A DNA stretch of 64,000 bases from Melittangium boletus DSM 14713 (GCF_002305855.1 NZ_CP022163.1:8499765-8563764); one strand, 5' to 3'. Counted from the stretch's first letter, positions 23,122 through 32,821 are shown. Numbers and translations are program-made. The notes: a model not told the origin generated them from the sequence alone.

Positions 23122-25287
23122 ATGCAGCGCATTCAAGTGGGCGGCTTGCAGGTGGATTCCCGGCTCCATGCCTTCCTGGAACGGGAGGCACTGCCGGGGA
23201 CGGACGTGGACGCGGCGGCCTTCTGGTCTGGCCTGGACGCGCTCGTACACGCGCTCGCGCCGGTCAACCGGGCCCTGCTCCAGCGGCGTGACGCGCTCCA
23301 GAAGGACATCGACGCCTGGCACGCTTCCCATCCCCGGCCGATCGATCCGGAGGCCTATCAGGCCTTCCTGCGGGACATCGGCTACCTGCGGCCGGAGCCC
23401 GCCCCCTTCACCGTGGGCACCGCGAACGTGGACGAGGAGATGGCGCGCGTCGCCGGTCCGCAGCTCGTCGTGCCGGTGACGAACGCGCGCTACGCGCTCA
23501 ACGCCGCCAACGCGCGCTGGGGCAGCCTCTACGACGCGCTCTACGGCACCGATGTCATCCCCGAGGACGGCGGAGCCACGCGCCGCGGCGCCTACAACCC
23601 GGTGCGCGGGGAGCGCGTCATCGCCCGGGCCCGGGCCTTCCTCGACAAGGCGGCGCCCCTGAGCCATGGCTCCCACGCGGACGTCACCGTCTATGCGGTG
23701 GAGCAGGACGCGCTGGCCGTGACGCTCGCGAATGGCCAGCGCACGGGCCTCGCCACTCCCAGCACGTTCGTGGGCTGGCGGGGTGGGGCGGCGCGCCCCG
23801 AGGCCCTGCTGCTGCGCCACAACGGCCTGCACGTGGAGATCGTCCTCGACCGGGAGCACCCCGTCGGCCGCACGGACAAGGCGGGCGTCTCGGACGTGGT
23901 GGTGGAGTCCGCCCTCACGGCCATCATGGACGGCGAGGACAGCGTGTCGGCGGTGGACGCCGAGGACAAGGTGCTGCTCTACCGCAACTGGCTCGGCCTG
24001 ATGAAGGGCACGCTGTCGGCCAGCTTCGACAAGGGCGGCAAGACGCTCGAGCGCCGCATGGCGGCGGATCGCGTCTACAGGAAGCCCGGTGGCGGCGAGC
24101 TGACCCTGCACGGCCGCAGCCTGATGCTGGTGCGCAACGTGGGCCTGCACATGTACACGGGCGCGGTGTTGGACCAGGCCGGCGAGGAGATTCCGGAGAA
24201 CATCCTGGATGCCGTCGTCACCTCGCTCATCGCCGTGCATGACCTGCGAGGGCCGGGCGCGCGGCGCAACAGCCGCACGGGCTCGGTCTACACGGTGCGG
24301 CCCAAGATGCACGGCCCCGAGGAGGTCGCCTTCGCGGACGACTTGTTCTCGCGCGTGGAGCGGCTGCTGTCCCTGCCCGCGAATACCTTGAAGATCGGCA
24401 TCATGGACGAGGAGCGCCGCACGAGCGCCAACCTCGCCGCCTGCATCCACGCCGCGAAGGACCGGGTGGTGTTCATCAACACCGGCTTCCTGGATCGCAC
24501 GGGGGATGAGATCCACACCTGCATGGAAGCGGGTCCCGTGGTGCGCAAGAACGAGATCAAGTCCACGTCGTGGATCAAGGCCTACGAGGATCGCAACGTG
24601 GACGTGGGGCTCGCCTGCGGGCTCCAGGGCCGCGCGCAGATTGGCAAGGGCATGTGGGCCGCCCCCGACAAGATGGCCGACATGCTGGCGCAGAAGGTGG
24701 GCCACCCCCAGGCGGGCGCCACCACGGCCTGGGTCCCGTCCCCCACGGCCGCCACGCTCCACGCGCTGCACTACCACGAGGTGGACGTGGCCGCCCGCCA
24801 GGACGAGCTCAAGCGCCGCGCCCCCACGGGACTCGGCCCCCTGCTCACGCTCCCCCTCGCGGATGGACGTGGTTGGAGCCCCGAGGAAGTGCAGCGGGAG
24901 CTGGACAACAACGCCCAGGGGATTCTGGGCTACGTGGTGCGGTGGATCGACCAGGGCGTGGGGTGCTCCAAGGTGCCGGACATCCACGACGTGGGCCTCA
25001 TGGAGGACCGCGCCACCCTGCGCATCTCCAGCCAGCACATTTCTAACTGGCTGCGTCATGGCGTGGTGACCGAAGCGCAAGTGATGGAAACGATGAAGCG
25101 GATGGCCCAGGTGGTGGATCGCCAGAACGCGGCCGACCCCCTGTACCGGCCCATGGCGCCCGGCTACGACGGACTCGCCTTCAAGGCCGCCCAGGAATTG
25201 GTATTCAGGGGCCGCGAGCAGCCCAACGGCTACACCGAGTGGGTGCTGCACGCCCGGCGCCGCGAGGCGAAGGCATCCCGACCGTAG
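23122..25287 (+). CDS. glcB: Malate synthase G
   Basis: This 721-residue enzyme condenses glyoxylate and acetyl-CoA to malate, completing the glyoxylate bypass so cells can grow on acetate and fatty acids. Its length and sequence are those of the G isoform: RYALNAANARWGSLYDALYGTDVIPE, DVVVESALTAIMDGEDSVSAVDAEDK, RNWLGLMKG and GIMDEERRTSANLAACI. Catalytic Arg and Asp regions (VHDLRG and MEDRATLRISSQH) are present. ATG 23122 is preceded by GGGAGG. It is 18 bases upstream of the malic-enzyme gene, forming an anaplerosis/gluconeogenesis operon ended by the hairpin at 27615-27643. No isocitrate lyase gene is nearby. Confidence 0.96.
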   Translation: MQRIQVGGLQVDSRLHAFLEREALPGTDVDAAAFWSGLDALVHALAPVNRALLQRRDALQKDIDAWHASHPRPIDPEAYQAFLRDIGYLRPEPAPFTVGTANVDEEMARVAGPQLVVPVTNARYALNAANARWGSLYDALYGTDVIPEDGGATRRGAYNPVRGERVIARARAFLDKAAPLSHGSHADVTVYAVEQDALAVTLANGQRTGLATPSTFVGWRGGAARPEALLLRHNGLHVEIVLDREHPVGRTDKAGVSDVVVESALTAIMDGEDSVSAVDAEDKVLLYRNWLGLMKGTLSASFDKGGKTLERRMAADRVYRKPGGGELTLHGRSLMLVRNVGLHMYTGAVLDQAGEEIPENILDAVVTSLIAVHDLRGPGARRNSRTGSVYTVRPKMHGPEEVAFADDLFSRVERLLSLPANTLKIGIMDEERRTSANLAACIHAAKDRVVFINTGFLDRTGDEIHTCMEAGPVVRKNEIKSTSWIKAYEDRNVDVGLACGLQGRAQIGKGMWAAPDKMADMLAQKVGHPQAGATTAWVPSPTAATLHALHYHEVDVAARQDELKRRAPTGLGPLLTLPLADGRGWSPEEVQRELDNNAQGILGYVVRWIDQGVGCSKVPDIHDVGLMEDRATLRISSQHISNWLRHGVVTEAQVMETMKRMAQVVDRQNAADPLYRPMAPGYDGLAFKAAQELVFRGREQPNGYTEWVLHARRREAKASRP

Positions 25288-25305
25288 AACAGAGGACGAC
25301 TCACG

Positions 25306-27606
25306 ATGGCGATGGACGAGGATTTCCGCAAAGCGGCGCTCGACTACCACCGGCTGCCCCGGCCCGGAAAGCTGGCGATCGAGCCGACCAAGCGCATGGC
25401 CACCCAGCGCGATCTGGCGCTGGCCTACTCCCCCGGGGTAGCCGCCGCGTGTGAAGCCATCGTCGCGGATCCGGAGGCCGCGCGGGATCTGACCGCCCGC
25501 GGCAACCTGGTCGCCGTCATCACCAACGGCACCGCGGTGCTGGGGCTGGGCAACATCGGCCCCCTCGCCGGCAAGCCCGTCATGGAGGGCAAGGCCGTCC
25601 TCTTCAAGAAGTTCGCGGGCATCGACGTCTTCGACATCGAGGTGGCCACCACGGAGATCGAGCGCTTCGTCGACGTGGTGTCCGCGCTCGAGCCGACGTT
25701 TGGTGGCATCAACCTGGAGGACATCAAGGCCCCGGAGTGCTTCGTCATCGAGCGCGCCCTGCGCCAGAAGATGAACATCCCCGTCTTCCACGATGACCAG
25801 CACGGCACCGCCATCGTGTGCGCGGCGGCCATCCGCAACGGGCTGGTGCTCCAGGGCAAGAAGCTGGAGGAGATCAAGCTCGTCACCTCGGGCGCGGGCG
25901 CTGCGGCGCTCGCGTGCGTGGATCTGCTCGTGGAGATGGGCCTGCCCGTGGCGAACGTGACGCTCACGGACATCAAGGGCGTGGTCCACGCGGACCGGGG
26001 CGACGAGATGGCGCCCAACATGGCCCGCTTCGCGCACAAGACGGACGCGCGCACGCTGCCCGAGGTGCTGGGTGGGGCGGACGTGTTCCTGGGCCTGTCC
26101 GCGCCGCGCGTGCTCAAGGCCGAGTGGCTCTCCCTGCTCGCGCCCAAGCCCATCATCCTGGCGCTCGCCAACCCCGAGCCGGAGATCCGCCCCGACGTGG
26201 CCATGGCCGCCCGGCCGGACGCGATCGTGGCCACGGGCCGCTCGGACTTCCCCAACCAGGTCAACAACGTCCTGTGCTTCCCCTTCGTGTTCCGCGGCGC
26301 GCTGGACGTGGGCGCCACGGAGATCAACGAGCCCATGAAGCGCGCGGCCGCCGAGGCCATCGCCGAGCTGGCGCGCGTGGAGGCCAACGAGGTGGTGGCC
26401 CAGGCCTATGGCGGCGCCGCCCATGTCTTCGGGCCCAGGTACATCATCCCCAAGCCCTTCGATCCCCGGCTCATCCTGAAGATCGCCCCGGCGGTGGCCA
26501 AGGCGGCCATGGACTCGGGCGTGGCGCGCCGGCCCATCGCGGACTTCGTCGCCTATCAGCGCGAGCTGGAGCTGTTCGTCTACCGCTCGGGCCAGCTCAT
26601 GCGCCCGGTGTTCGAGGTGGCCCGCCGCACGCCCCAGCGCGTGGTCTACGCCGAGGGCGAGGATGACCGCGTGCTGCGCGCCGTGCAGAGCGTGGTGGAC
26701 GAGAAGATCGCCCAGCCGGTGCTCATCGGCCGGCGCGCGTTCATCACCGAGCGCGTCAAGGAGCTGGGTCTGCGGCTGGAGGTGGGCGGCAACGTGCGCG
26801 TGGTGGATCCCAACGAGGACACCGAGCTGATGAACCAGCTCATCAAGCGCTACCAGTTGCTGGTGGATCGCCGGGGCGTGCCGCTCGAGGCCGCCGAGCG
26901 CCGGGTGGTGCGCCGGCCCACCATCACCGCGGCGATGATGCTCGAGGCGGGCGAGGTGGACGCGGCCCTGGTGGGCAGCCGGGATGACTGGAGCCGCCAC
27001 ATGACGCACGTGATGCCCATCATCGCCAAGCGTCCGGACGTGAGCCGCATCTACGCGCTCTCCAGCCTCATCCTGCAGAACGGCGCCCTGTTCTTCTGCG
27101 ACACCCACGTCAACATCGACCCCACCGCCGAGCAGGTCGCCGAGATGACGCTCCTGGCCGCGGACGCCGTGCGCCGCTTCGGCCTCACGCCCAAGGCCGC
27201 GCTCCTGTCGCACTCGAGCTTCGGCGCGAGCCGCTCTCCGTCCGCGCGCAAGATGCGTCAGGCCCTCAAGCTCATCCGCCAGCAGGCCCCGGATCTGGAA
27301 GTGGACGGCGAGATGCACGCCGACACGGCGCTCAGCGAGACGCTGCGCCACCGGCTCGTGTCCCACAGCCCGCTCACGGGCTCGGCCAACCTGCTCGTCA
27401 TGCCCACGCTGGACGCGGCCAACATCGCCATGACGCTCCTGTCCGCCGCCACGGAGGCCCTGCTCGTGGGCCCGCTCCTGCTCGGCATCTCCAAGCCCCT
27501 GCAGGTGCTCGTGCCCCGCGTCACCGCGCGGGGCATCGTCAACATGACGGCCCTGGCCGTGGCCCACGCCAACGTCAACGCCCAGGCACAGGCTCCCGCG
27601 CCGTGA
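25306..27606 (+). CDS. maeB: NADP-type malic enzyme with C-terminal phosphotransacetylase-like domain
   Basis: This 766-residue fusion of the MaeB kind converts malate to pyruvate and CO2. The N-terminal malic domains span residues 1-420: YSPGVAAACEAI, VLGLGNIGPLAGKPVMEGKAVLFKKFAGID with the catalytic Lys, HDDQHGTAIV, and the NAD(P) fold LVTSGAGAAALAC. Residues 430-760 match phosphate acetyltransferase but in MaeB usually serve acetyl-CoA regulation rather than catalysis. Encoded directly behind malate synthase, it links malate made by the glyoxylate route to pyruvate. Confidence 0.95.
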   Translation: MAMDEDFRKAALDYHRLPRPGKLAIEPTKRMATQRDLALAYSPGVAAACEAIVADPEAARDLTARGNLVAVITNGTAVLGLGNIGPLAGKPVMEGKAVLFKKFAGIDVFDIEVATTEIERFVDVVSALEPTFGGINLEDIKAPECFVIERALRQKMNIPVFHDDQHGTAIVCAAAIRNGLVLQGKKLEEIKLVTSGAGAAALACVDLLVEMGLPVANVTLTDIKGVVHADRGDEMAPNMARFAHKTDARTLPEVLGGADVFLGLSAPRVLKAEWLSLLAPKPIILALANPEPEIRPDVAMAARPDAIVATGRSDFPNQVNNVLCFPFVFRGALDVGATEINEPMKRAAAEAIAELARVEANEVVAQAYGGAAHVFGPRYIIPKPFDPRLILKIAPAVAKAAMDSGVARRPIADFVAYQRELELFVYRSGQLMRPVFEVARRTPQRVVYAEGEDDRVLRAVQSVVDEKIAQPVLIGRRAFITERVKELGLRLEVGGNVRVVDPNEDTELMNQLIKRYQLLVDRRGVPLEAAERRVVRRPTITAAMMLEAGEVDAALVGSRDDWSRHMTHVMPIIAKRPDVSRIYALSSLILQNGALFFCDTHVNIDPTAEQVAEMTLLAADAVRRFGLTPKAALLSHSSFGASRSPSARKMRQALKLIRQQAPDLEVDGEMHADTALSETLRHRLVSHSPLTGSANLLVMPTLDAANIAMTLLSAATEALLVGPLLLGISKPLQVLVPRVTARGIVNMTALAVAHANVNAQAQAPAP

Positions 27607-27614
27607 CGTCGCCT

Positions 27615-27643
27615 CCCACCCGGGCGGGCAACCCCCGGGTGGG
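27615..27643 (+). terminator. Terminator-like hairpin after maeB
   Basis: A perfect 10-bp stem (27615-27624 with 27634-27643) around a 9-nt loop starts 8 bases after the maeB stop. Only a weak T-rich tail follows, so it may work with Rho. Confidence 0.7.
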
Positions 27644-27688
27644 CATTTCCGTTTCACGGCGGCTCCTCGAAGCGCTAAGCCTTGGGGC

Positions 27689-28384
27689 ATGACCTCCGCC
27701 TCCGAGTTCGTCTTCGCCCCGTCTCCTCGTCCGAGCCTGCCCATCGAGGGCACCTCGGTCCGCTTCCCCGTCCGCCGCATCTACTGCGTGGGGCAGAACT
27801 ACGGCGCCCACGCGCGGGAGATGGGCTCGGATCCCAACCGCACGCCCCCCTTCTTCTTCTCCAAGCCGGGCGACGCCGTGCGGGTGCCGGGCGAGCCCGT
27901 GCCCTATCCGTCCTCCACCGCCCAGCTCGACTACGAGATCGAATTGGTGGTGGCGCTCCACCAGGGCGGGGAGAACGTCACGCCCGAGCAGGCCCTGTCG
28001 CTCGTGTATGGCTACGCGGCGGGCGTGGACCTCACCCGGCGTGACCTCCAGGCCGAGGCCAAGAAGGGCGGGCGGCCGTGGGATGCCGCCAAGGGCTTCG
28101 ACGCCTCCGCTCCCATCGGCGTGTTGCGCCGCGCCGCGGGCCTGGCCGTGCCCCAGGGCCGCATCCACCTGAACGTCAACGGCCAGACGCGTCAGGACGG
28201 GCGCGTCTCGGACATGATCTGGAGCGTGGCCGAGGTGATCGCCAAGGCCTCCCAGCTCTGGCGCCTGGAGCCGGGAGACCTCCTCTTCACCGGCACGCCC
28301 CACGGCGTGGGTCCGCTCCAGCGGGGCGACCGCGTGGAGGGCGCCATCGAGGGCGTGGGCGAGGTGTCCTTCACCCTGGGTTGA
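27689..28384 (+). CDS. Fumarylacetoacetate hydrolase family protein
   Basis: This 231-residue single-domain FAH enzyme resembles FAHD1/YcgM acylpyruvate hydrolases, which split C-C bonds in small beta-diketo acids. Characteristic elements are IYCVGQNYGAHAREMG, FFFSKPGDAV, the metal-binding acids in LDYEIELVVAL, DLTRRDLQ, KGFDASAPIG and the closing GDLLFTGTPHGVGPLQRGD. The ATG at 27689 is the first start after the maeB hairpin. Its substrate cannot be told from sequence. It is convergent with the methyltransferase gene, only three bases between stops. Confidence 0.9.
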   Translation: MTSASEFVFAPSPRPSLPIEGTSVRFPVRRIYCVGQNYGAHAREMGSDPNRTPPFFFSKPGDAVRVPGEPVPYPSSTAQLDYEIELVVALHQGGENVTPEQALSLVYGYAAGVDLTRRDLQAEAKKGGRPWDAAKGFDASAPIGVLRRAAGLAVPQGRIHLNVNGQTRQDGRVSDMIWSVAEVIAKASQLWRLEPGDLLFTGTPHGVGPLQRGDRVEGAIEGVGEVSFTLG

Positions 28385-28387
28385 CGC

Positions 28388-29209
28388 TCAGGGGAGGGTC
28401 GTCCACGCGCTCACCAGCGAGGGGAGGACCATCACGCCCCCGTAGGCGCCCACCTCGTCGTGGAGCAGCTGCACGAGCGTCGTCACATCGACCTCCTCGG
28501 GTCGCGCCACGCCCAGCCGCTTCATCGTGGGCAGCAGGCTCTGGAGGACCTCGCCCAGGAGCATGTAGCCCGGGTAGCCGGGTCCTCCGCCGATGTTCTC
28601 CTCGATGCGCAGCGAGGGATCCGGCAGGCCCGCGTCCAGGAAGTGCCGCCGCAACTCGAGCCCCAGCCGGGTGTGGACGCCGACCTTGGCGAGCGTGCGC
28701 GTCACCCAGGACATGGCGCGATCGAAGGTGGGGGAGGCGGGAATGGTCCGGGCGCCGCCGAAGTCCAGCTCCTGGAACGCGATGATGCCCCGGGCCCCCA
28801 GGTGCGCGGCGAGCCGCCAGATCACCGCCGACACCTCGGGGGTGTTCATCAACGCGAACCGCCCGACGATGGCGTCGAACGGCACGTTGAAGCGCTCCTC
28901 GGTGAAATCCCCCTGCAACGCGTGCACGTGCGAGAGCCCCAACTCCATGGCCCGGCAGCGGATGGTCCAGACGCACGACTCGGAGCGGTCCATCGCCACC
29001 ACGCGGCCCTGCGGTCCAACGATGCGCGCGGCGAGGAGGGAGACATCTCCCTGGCCCGCGCCCACGTCGAGCACCCTCATGCCCGGACGCACGCCCGCCT
29101 CGAGCAGGAAACGCTCGGTGAGGGGCTCGAAGAGCCGCGATTGTGCGCTCAGCCGATCAAACCCCCATCCGGAGTACTCCCACACGTCCTCGCTGATTTC
29201 CTCGTTCAT
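28388..29209 (-). CDS. Class I SAM-dependent methyltransferase, copy 1
   Basis: This 273-residue Rossmann-fold methyltransferase has motif I VLDVGAGQGDVSLLAAR near residues 42-58, the acidic end of strand 2 in VVAMDRSES, and motif IV FDAIVGRFALM. It is a clear paralogue of the gene at 30818-31648: both share RLFEPLTERFL, ELRRHFLDAGLPxPSLR and a matching C-terminal half. The two probably methylate different positions of the same cluster product. It is last in the minus-strand cluster and lies 156 bases after the FAD oxidase. The start is 29209, though 29245 is also possible. Confidence 0.85.
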   Translation of the reverse strand: MNEEISEDVWEYSGWGFDRLSAQSRLFEPLTERFLLEAGVRPGMRVLDVGAGQGDVSLLAARIVGPQGRVVAMDRSESCVWTIRCRAMELGLSHVHALQGDFTEERFNVPFDAIVGRFALMNTPEVSAVIWRLAAHLGARGIIAFQELDFGGARTIPASPTFDRAMSWVTRTLAKVGVHTRLGLELRRHFLDAGLPDPSLRIEENIGGGPGYPGYMLLGEVLQSLLPTMKRLGVARPEEVDVTTLVQLLHDEVGAYGGVMVLPSLVSAWTTLP

Positions 29210-29365
29210 GGCCCGCCGTCCCCCACGCTCGCCCACCATCGCCACCGCTCAAGAGAGTAGAGACTGGGAGCGGTATTTTCCAAGCGGGGCACCCTCGAAT
29301 CGGGTGGGAGTCATGGCTGGAGGATGATTGCCTTTCCCCCGGGTCTCAGGGGGCATCGTCCTACC

Positions 29366-30790
29366 TCACGCGAAGATGCCCTGGCCGGGCGTCAGGACAC
29401 GGCGCGGGTCGAACCGGGCCTTGCGCTGCTCGAACAAGGACCAGTCCGGACCGAAGTATTCCCGCCAGTCCGCCGGCGTGAAGGGGATGGCGGCGATCGT
29501 GTACTTCTTGCCTCCGAGCCCGATCGCCCGCGCATGGAGGCGTTGGTTGTCCTCCACCCTGCGCTTCGCGGTCGCGGGAGTGGGGGAGGCCAGGGGCAGG
29601 ATGTCGAACAGGAAGAGGCGCTGCTCGGTGGGCACCTGGATGAAGGCGCACCCCAGGCGCTCGCGCTTCACCGGGTAGAGCAGCACGAAGGCCTGGGCGA
29701 TGTCCTCCAGGGGCAGGCGCGCGAGGGCCTCATCGACGAACGCCCGCGTCTGGCTGGCGGGCAGGAACACGTCGAACCAGGGGTGGGGCTGGCTCCAGGC
29801 GCCGCTCTTCTCCAACCGCGCGACGGCCGGCGCGAGCTGGTTCATCCAGTCGAAATACGGCTCGTCGGCGATGATCGGCGCCACGGAGGCATCGGGGTTC
29901 AATCCCCTCAACAACTCCCGGTCATCCGGGGACTGGGGCGGCGTGAAGTCCTTGGACGCGATGAGCAGATAGCTCAACGTGCCCCCAGGCCCCGGGACGA
30001 CCTTGCCCTTGAGCGAGTCGAAGCGCTCGTCTTCCGCCGCGAGCCCCAGGGCCTCGATCCACCGCTGGGAGTCCGAATAGGTGAGCTGGTAGGTGCGCGA
30101 GGTCGTCGGCGCGGCGTGAAGGCGAAGGGTGGCGCGCGTGATGAGGGCGAACTGCCCGAGCCCCCCGAGCACGGAATGGAACAGCTCCGGGTGCTCGGTG
30201 GCGGAGCACTCGATGCGCTCTCCCTGTCCCGTCACCACCTCCAGGGCGAGCACGTTGTCCGCCTGGAAACCGTAGCGGTGCGTCGCCCCTCCGACGCCGC
30301 CGACGCAGAGCGTGCCGCCCACGGAGAGCTCCAGGAAGCCCGTGAGCACCGGGGGCGTGAGCCCGTGCGCGAGCGAGGCCCCGAGCAGCTCGCTCCAGCG
30401 CACCCCCGCGTCGACCACGGCGCCCTGGGTGGCGGAAATGGCGTGGATCCGGTGGAGCGAACGCGAGTCGATGACCACGCCGCCTTCCACCTGGGCCTGG
30501 CCGAAGGCCGAATGCGCCTGGCCGCGCATGGACACCTGGAGGCCGTGCGCGTTGGCGAAGCGCACGAGCTTCACGATGTCCTCGGCCGACGCGGGCCGGA
30601 GCACCGCCGCTGGCGTGCGATGCACGATGTGCCCGAAGTCCTCGGCCATCTCGCGCCGGGAGGGCGCGTCCAGGACGAAGTCCCCCTCGAAGGAGGGAAC
30701 GGGCACGGCCGTCGCAGGAGCGTCCTCGGTGGACACGTACCAGGTGCGGGTGTGCGGCTCGAACGCGGGGAGACGAGGGGAGTGCGGCAT
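29366..30790 (-). CDS. FAD-linked oxidase, cytokinin-dehydrogenase-like
   Basis: This 474-residue enzyme of the vanillyl-alcohol-oxidase/BBE/CKX group has GQAHS at residues 90-94, where His93 would carry covalent FAD (CKX form GHS). It then shows GVRWSELL and GGTLCVGGVGGATHRYGFQADNV, and the CKX-like C-terminal elements SQPHPWFDVFLP and RFDPRRVLTPGQGIF. Cytokinin dehydrogenases oxidise the N6-prenyl side chain of adenine; beside a prenyltransferase gene this one more likely oxidises a prenylated or alkylated aromatic intermediate. No signal peptide, so cytoplasmic. It starts 27 bases after the preceding methyltransferase. Confidence 0.87.
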   Translation of the reverse strand: MPHSPRLPAFEPHTRTWYVSTEDAPATAVPVPSFEGDFVLDAPSRREMAEDFGHIVHRTPAAVLRPASAEDIVKLVRFANAHGLQVSMRGQAHSAFGQAQVEGGVVIDSRSLHRIHAISATQGAVVDAGVRWSELLGASLAHGLTPPVLTGFLELSVGGTLCVGGVGGATHRYGFQADNVLALEVVTGQGERIECSATEHPELFHSVLGGLGQFALITRATLRLHAAPTTSRTYQLTYSDSQRWIEALGLAAEDERFDSLKGKVVPGPGGTLSYLLIASKDFTPPQSPDDRELLRGLNPDASVAPIIADEPYFDWMNQLAPAVARLEKSGAWSQPHPWFDVFLPASQTRAFVDEALARLPLEDIAQAFVLLYPVKRERLGCAFIQVPTEQRLFLFDILPLASPTPATAKRRVEDNQRLHARAIGLGGKKYTIAAIPFTPADWREYFGPDWSLFEQRKARFDPRRVLTPGQGIFA

Positions 30791-30817
30791 GAACGCTCCG
30801 TCGGGCGGGCCCGGTGC

Positions 30818-31648
30818 TCAGGGTGGGGTGGTGGCCCAGGCCCCCATCAGGGATGGAAGCACGATCACCCCCCCGCGCGCGCCCACCTCCGCGTGCATGC
30901 GCTGGGAGAGCGTCGCGGCCTCCACCTCTCTCTCGCTGGCCACCCCCAGCCTCTCCATCGTGGGCAGCATGCTCTGGAGCACCTCGGCGATGAGGGGATA
31001 GCCCAGGTAGTCGGAATCGCCGCCCGTGCTCGCCTCGAGCCGAAGGGACGGGGAGGGCAGGCCCGCGTCCAGGAAGTACCGCCGCAACTCGAGCCCCAGC
31101 CGGGTATGGCCTCCCACCCGGGTGAGCGTGTCCGTCATCCAGGTCATGGCGCGAGTGAAGGTGGGGGACTCTGGCAGTGCGCGGGCTCCCTCGAAGTCGA
31201 ACTCCTGGAAGGCCAGCAGCCCCCCGGGCCGCAGGTGCGTCGCGAGGTGCCGGAGCACACCCGTGACATCCGGGTTGTACATCAGGACGAACCGGCCAAT
31301 GACCGCGTCGAACGGCGTGTCGAAGCGCGTCTGGCCCAGGTCTCCTTGGACCGCGTGCACGTGGCTCAGTCCGCGCGCCGCGGCCCAGCGCTCGATCGTG
31401 GAGACCGCGGCCTCGGACTGGTCGAGCGCGACCACGGAGCCCTCGGCACCCACGAGGCGCGCGGCGAGCACGGAGACGTGGCCATGGCCCGCGCCCACGT
31501 CGAGCACCCTCATGCCGGGCCGCAGCCCCGCTTCGCGCAGGAATCGCTCGGTGAAGGGCTCGAAGAGACGGGCTTGCACGTTCAGCCGTTCGAACTCCCG
31601 CTCGGAGTGGCCCAGCACATAGTCGTGGCGCGTCTCAGCCATGGACAT
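30818..31648 (-). CDS. Class I SAM-dependent methyltransferase, copy 2
   Basis: This 276-residue enzyme has motif I VLDVGAGHGHVSVLAAR, VVALDQSEA and FDAVIGRFVLM, closely matching the copy at 28388-29209 over its full length. That implies a tandem duplication with the FAD oxidase now between them. Its 5' end overlaps the prenyltransferase stop by 14 bases (or 8 if the second Met at 31642 is used), so it is translationally coupled to the prenyltransferase. The acceptor is not predictable. Confidence 0.86.
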   Translation of the reverse strand: MSMAETRHDYVLGHSEREFERLNVQARLFEPFTERFLREAGLRPGMRVLDVGAGHGHVSVLAARLVGAEGSVVALDQSEAAVSTIERWAAARGLSHVHAVQGDLGQTRFDTPFDAVIGRFVLMYNPDVTGVLRHLATHLRPGGLLAFQEFDFEGARALPESPTFTRAMTWMTDTLTRVGGHTRLGLELRRYFLDAGLPSPSLRLEASTGGDSDYLGYPLIAEVLQSMLPTMERLGVASEREVEAATLSQRMHAEVGARGGVIVLPSLMGAWATTPP

Positions 31649-32795
31649 CCTCCTGCGTCGCGCGAGGTGGGAAATGCCAGGAGCGGAGGGTGTCCCAGTC
31701 CCGGGTCAACAAGCCAAAGCGCTCGGCGAACAAGCGGCTGGTGAAATACGGCGTGATCACGGGGCGGCCCCGCGCTCGCTGGAAGCTGATGTAGCTGTTG
31801 GCCAGCGGGGAGAACACCGAGAGGCATCGCTCATAGTCCTCCGTGGGCAGTCCATGCTCGCGCAACAGGCTCCGCGTCCGCTCGGGTGCCAGCGCGCCCT
31901 CGGGCGAGCCCAGGGCATGGGGAAACTGGAGCGCGACGGAGTCGATGTCCCCCGCCTTGCCGGGCACGATCCGATAGGACGTCATCACCTGGCGGCTCGC
32001 GTGGAACGTGGTTTTCGGGGGCTCGCCCGCCGACGCCTCGTCGCCCCGCAGGATGCGCAGGAAGGTGGCCGCGTCGCCGGGAATGGAGTCGGGAGACAGG
32101 CTCGCGGCCCGCTCGTACTCCTCCGCCGAGAGGGGCGCGGGGTGGTTGACGTAGACCTTGACCCGGGCCTCCTCGCCCGCCTGCAGGTCCAAGCCGACAA
32201 AGGCAATCACGTCCCGGGGCCGCAAGAGCGCCTGGATGCGCTCCCAGGCGCGGGTACAGCCCAATCGCTCCAGCATCCGCGCGCAGGACGCGGACGCCTG
32301 GTTGATGCCGCGTGCTCCGGCCCACAGGTAGATCTTGAAGGACGGCGGCCCCTCGGCACCGAACATGACCGCGTGCCACATCACCATGGGCAGGGCGCGA
32401 TGCTGGGGGCTGAACAGATCCTCGAGTTGGCGCAGCCGCTCCAGGTGAGCGCCGAACCGCGCTTCCAGGCGTTGATTGAGGCGTTGCGCGGCCTCCCAAT
32501 AGCTGGCGGGCGAGGCGGGATCCGCCTGGGCCTCCACGCAGAAGCGCACTTCCACCGGCCTGGGCGCGAGCACGACGGAGGACTCGATGGGACTGCAGTC
32601 ATCCGTCAGGCTGCTCCACCGGGGACGTTGCTCCTCGCCACGGGAGGACCAGGAGGCACACATCTCCTGGAGGACTTCGTCGACCTCCCGGGCTCGTGTG
32701 GAGAATCCGGCCGCCCCACACAGCGCCCGGGCTTGAGCGCCAATCCGCTCACCGAGGGACGAGGAGGAGGAAGAAGAGGAGGAGAGAACCCGCAT
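31635..32795 (-). CDS. DMATS-type (ABBA fold) aromatic prenyltransferase
   Basis: This 386-residue soluble enzyme is of the tryptophan-dimethylallyltransferase class, which attaches a C5 prenyl group to indole or related rings without the DDxxD motif. The repeated alpha-beta-beta-alpha pattern is visible with its diphosphate-binding basic strands: FKIYLWAGARG near residue 155, RVKVYVNHP near 225, SYRIVPGKAGD near 285, and the final SYISFQRARGRPVITPYF (compare family form TYVSxxxxGRPxxTxYL). The N-terminus opens with nine consecutive Ser codons. It sits in an operon after the acyl-CoA-dehydrogenase-like gene (26-base gap) and before a methyltransferase. Ring and position specificity are unknown. 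Confidence 0.82.
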   Translation of the reverse strand: MRVLSSSSSSSSSLGERIGAQARALCGAAGFSTRAREVDEVLQEMCASWSSRGEEQRPRWSSLTDDCSPIESSVVLAPRPVEVRFCVEAQADPASPASYWEAAQRLNQRLEARFGAHLERLRQLEDLFSPQHRALPMVMWHAVMFGAEGPPSFKIYLWAGARGINQASASCARMLERLGCTRAWERIQALLRPRDVIAFVGLDLQAGEEARVKVYVNHPAPLSAEEYERAASLSPDSIPGDAATFLRILRGDEASAGEPPKTTFHASRQVMTSYRIVPGKAGDIDSVALQFPHALGSPEGALAPERTRSLLREHGLPTEDYERCLSVFSPLANSYISFQRARGRPVITPYFTSRLFAERFGLLTRDWDTLRSWHFPPRATQEDVHG

Positions 32796-32821
32796 GTCGA
32801 CGACCCTTCCGCGTGGTGCTC

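Noticed and set aside
23101..27780. A 1559-codon open frame on the minus strand opposite malate synthase and malic enzyme
   Set aside because: It is a GC-bias shadow: His/Arg/Gly/Val-rich with no domain, and both plus-strand genes have clear family motifs over their whole length.
29324..31744. An 806-codon plus-strand open frame opposite the oxidase and methyltransferase genes
   Set aside because: Antisense frame with no recognisable domain; minus-strand genes explain the region.
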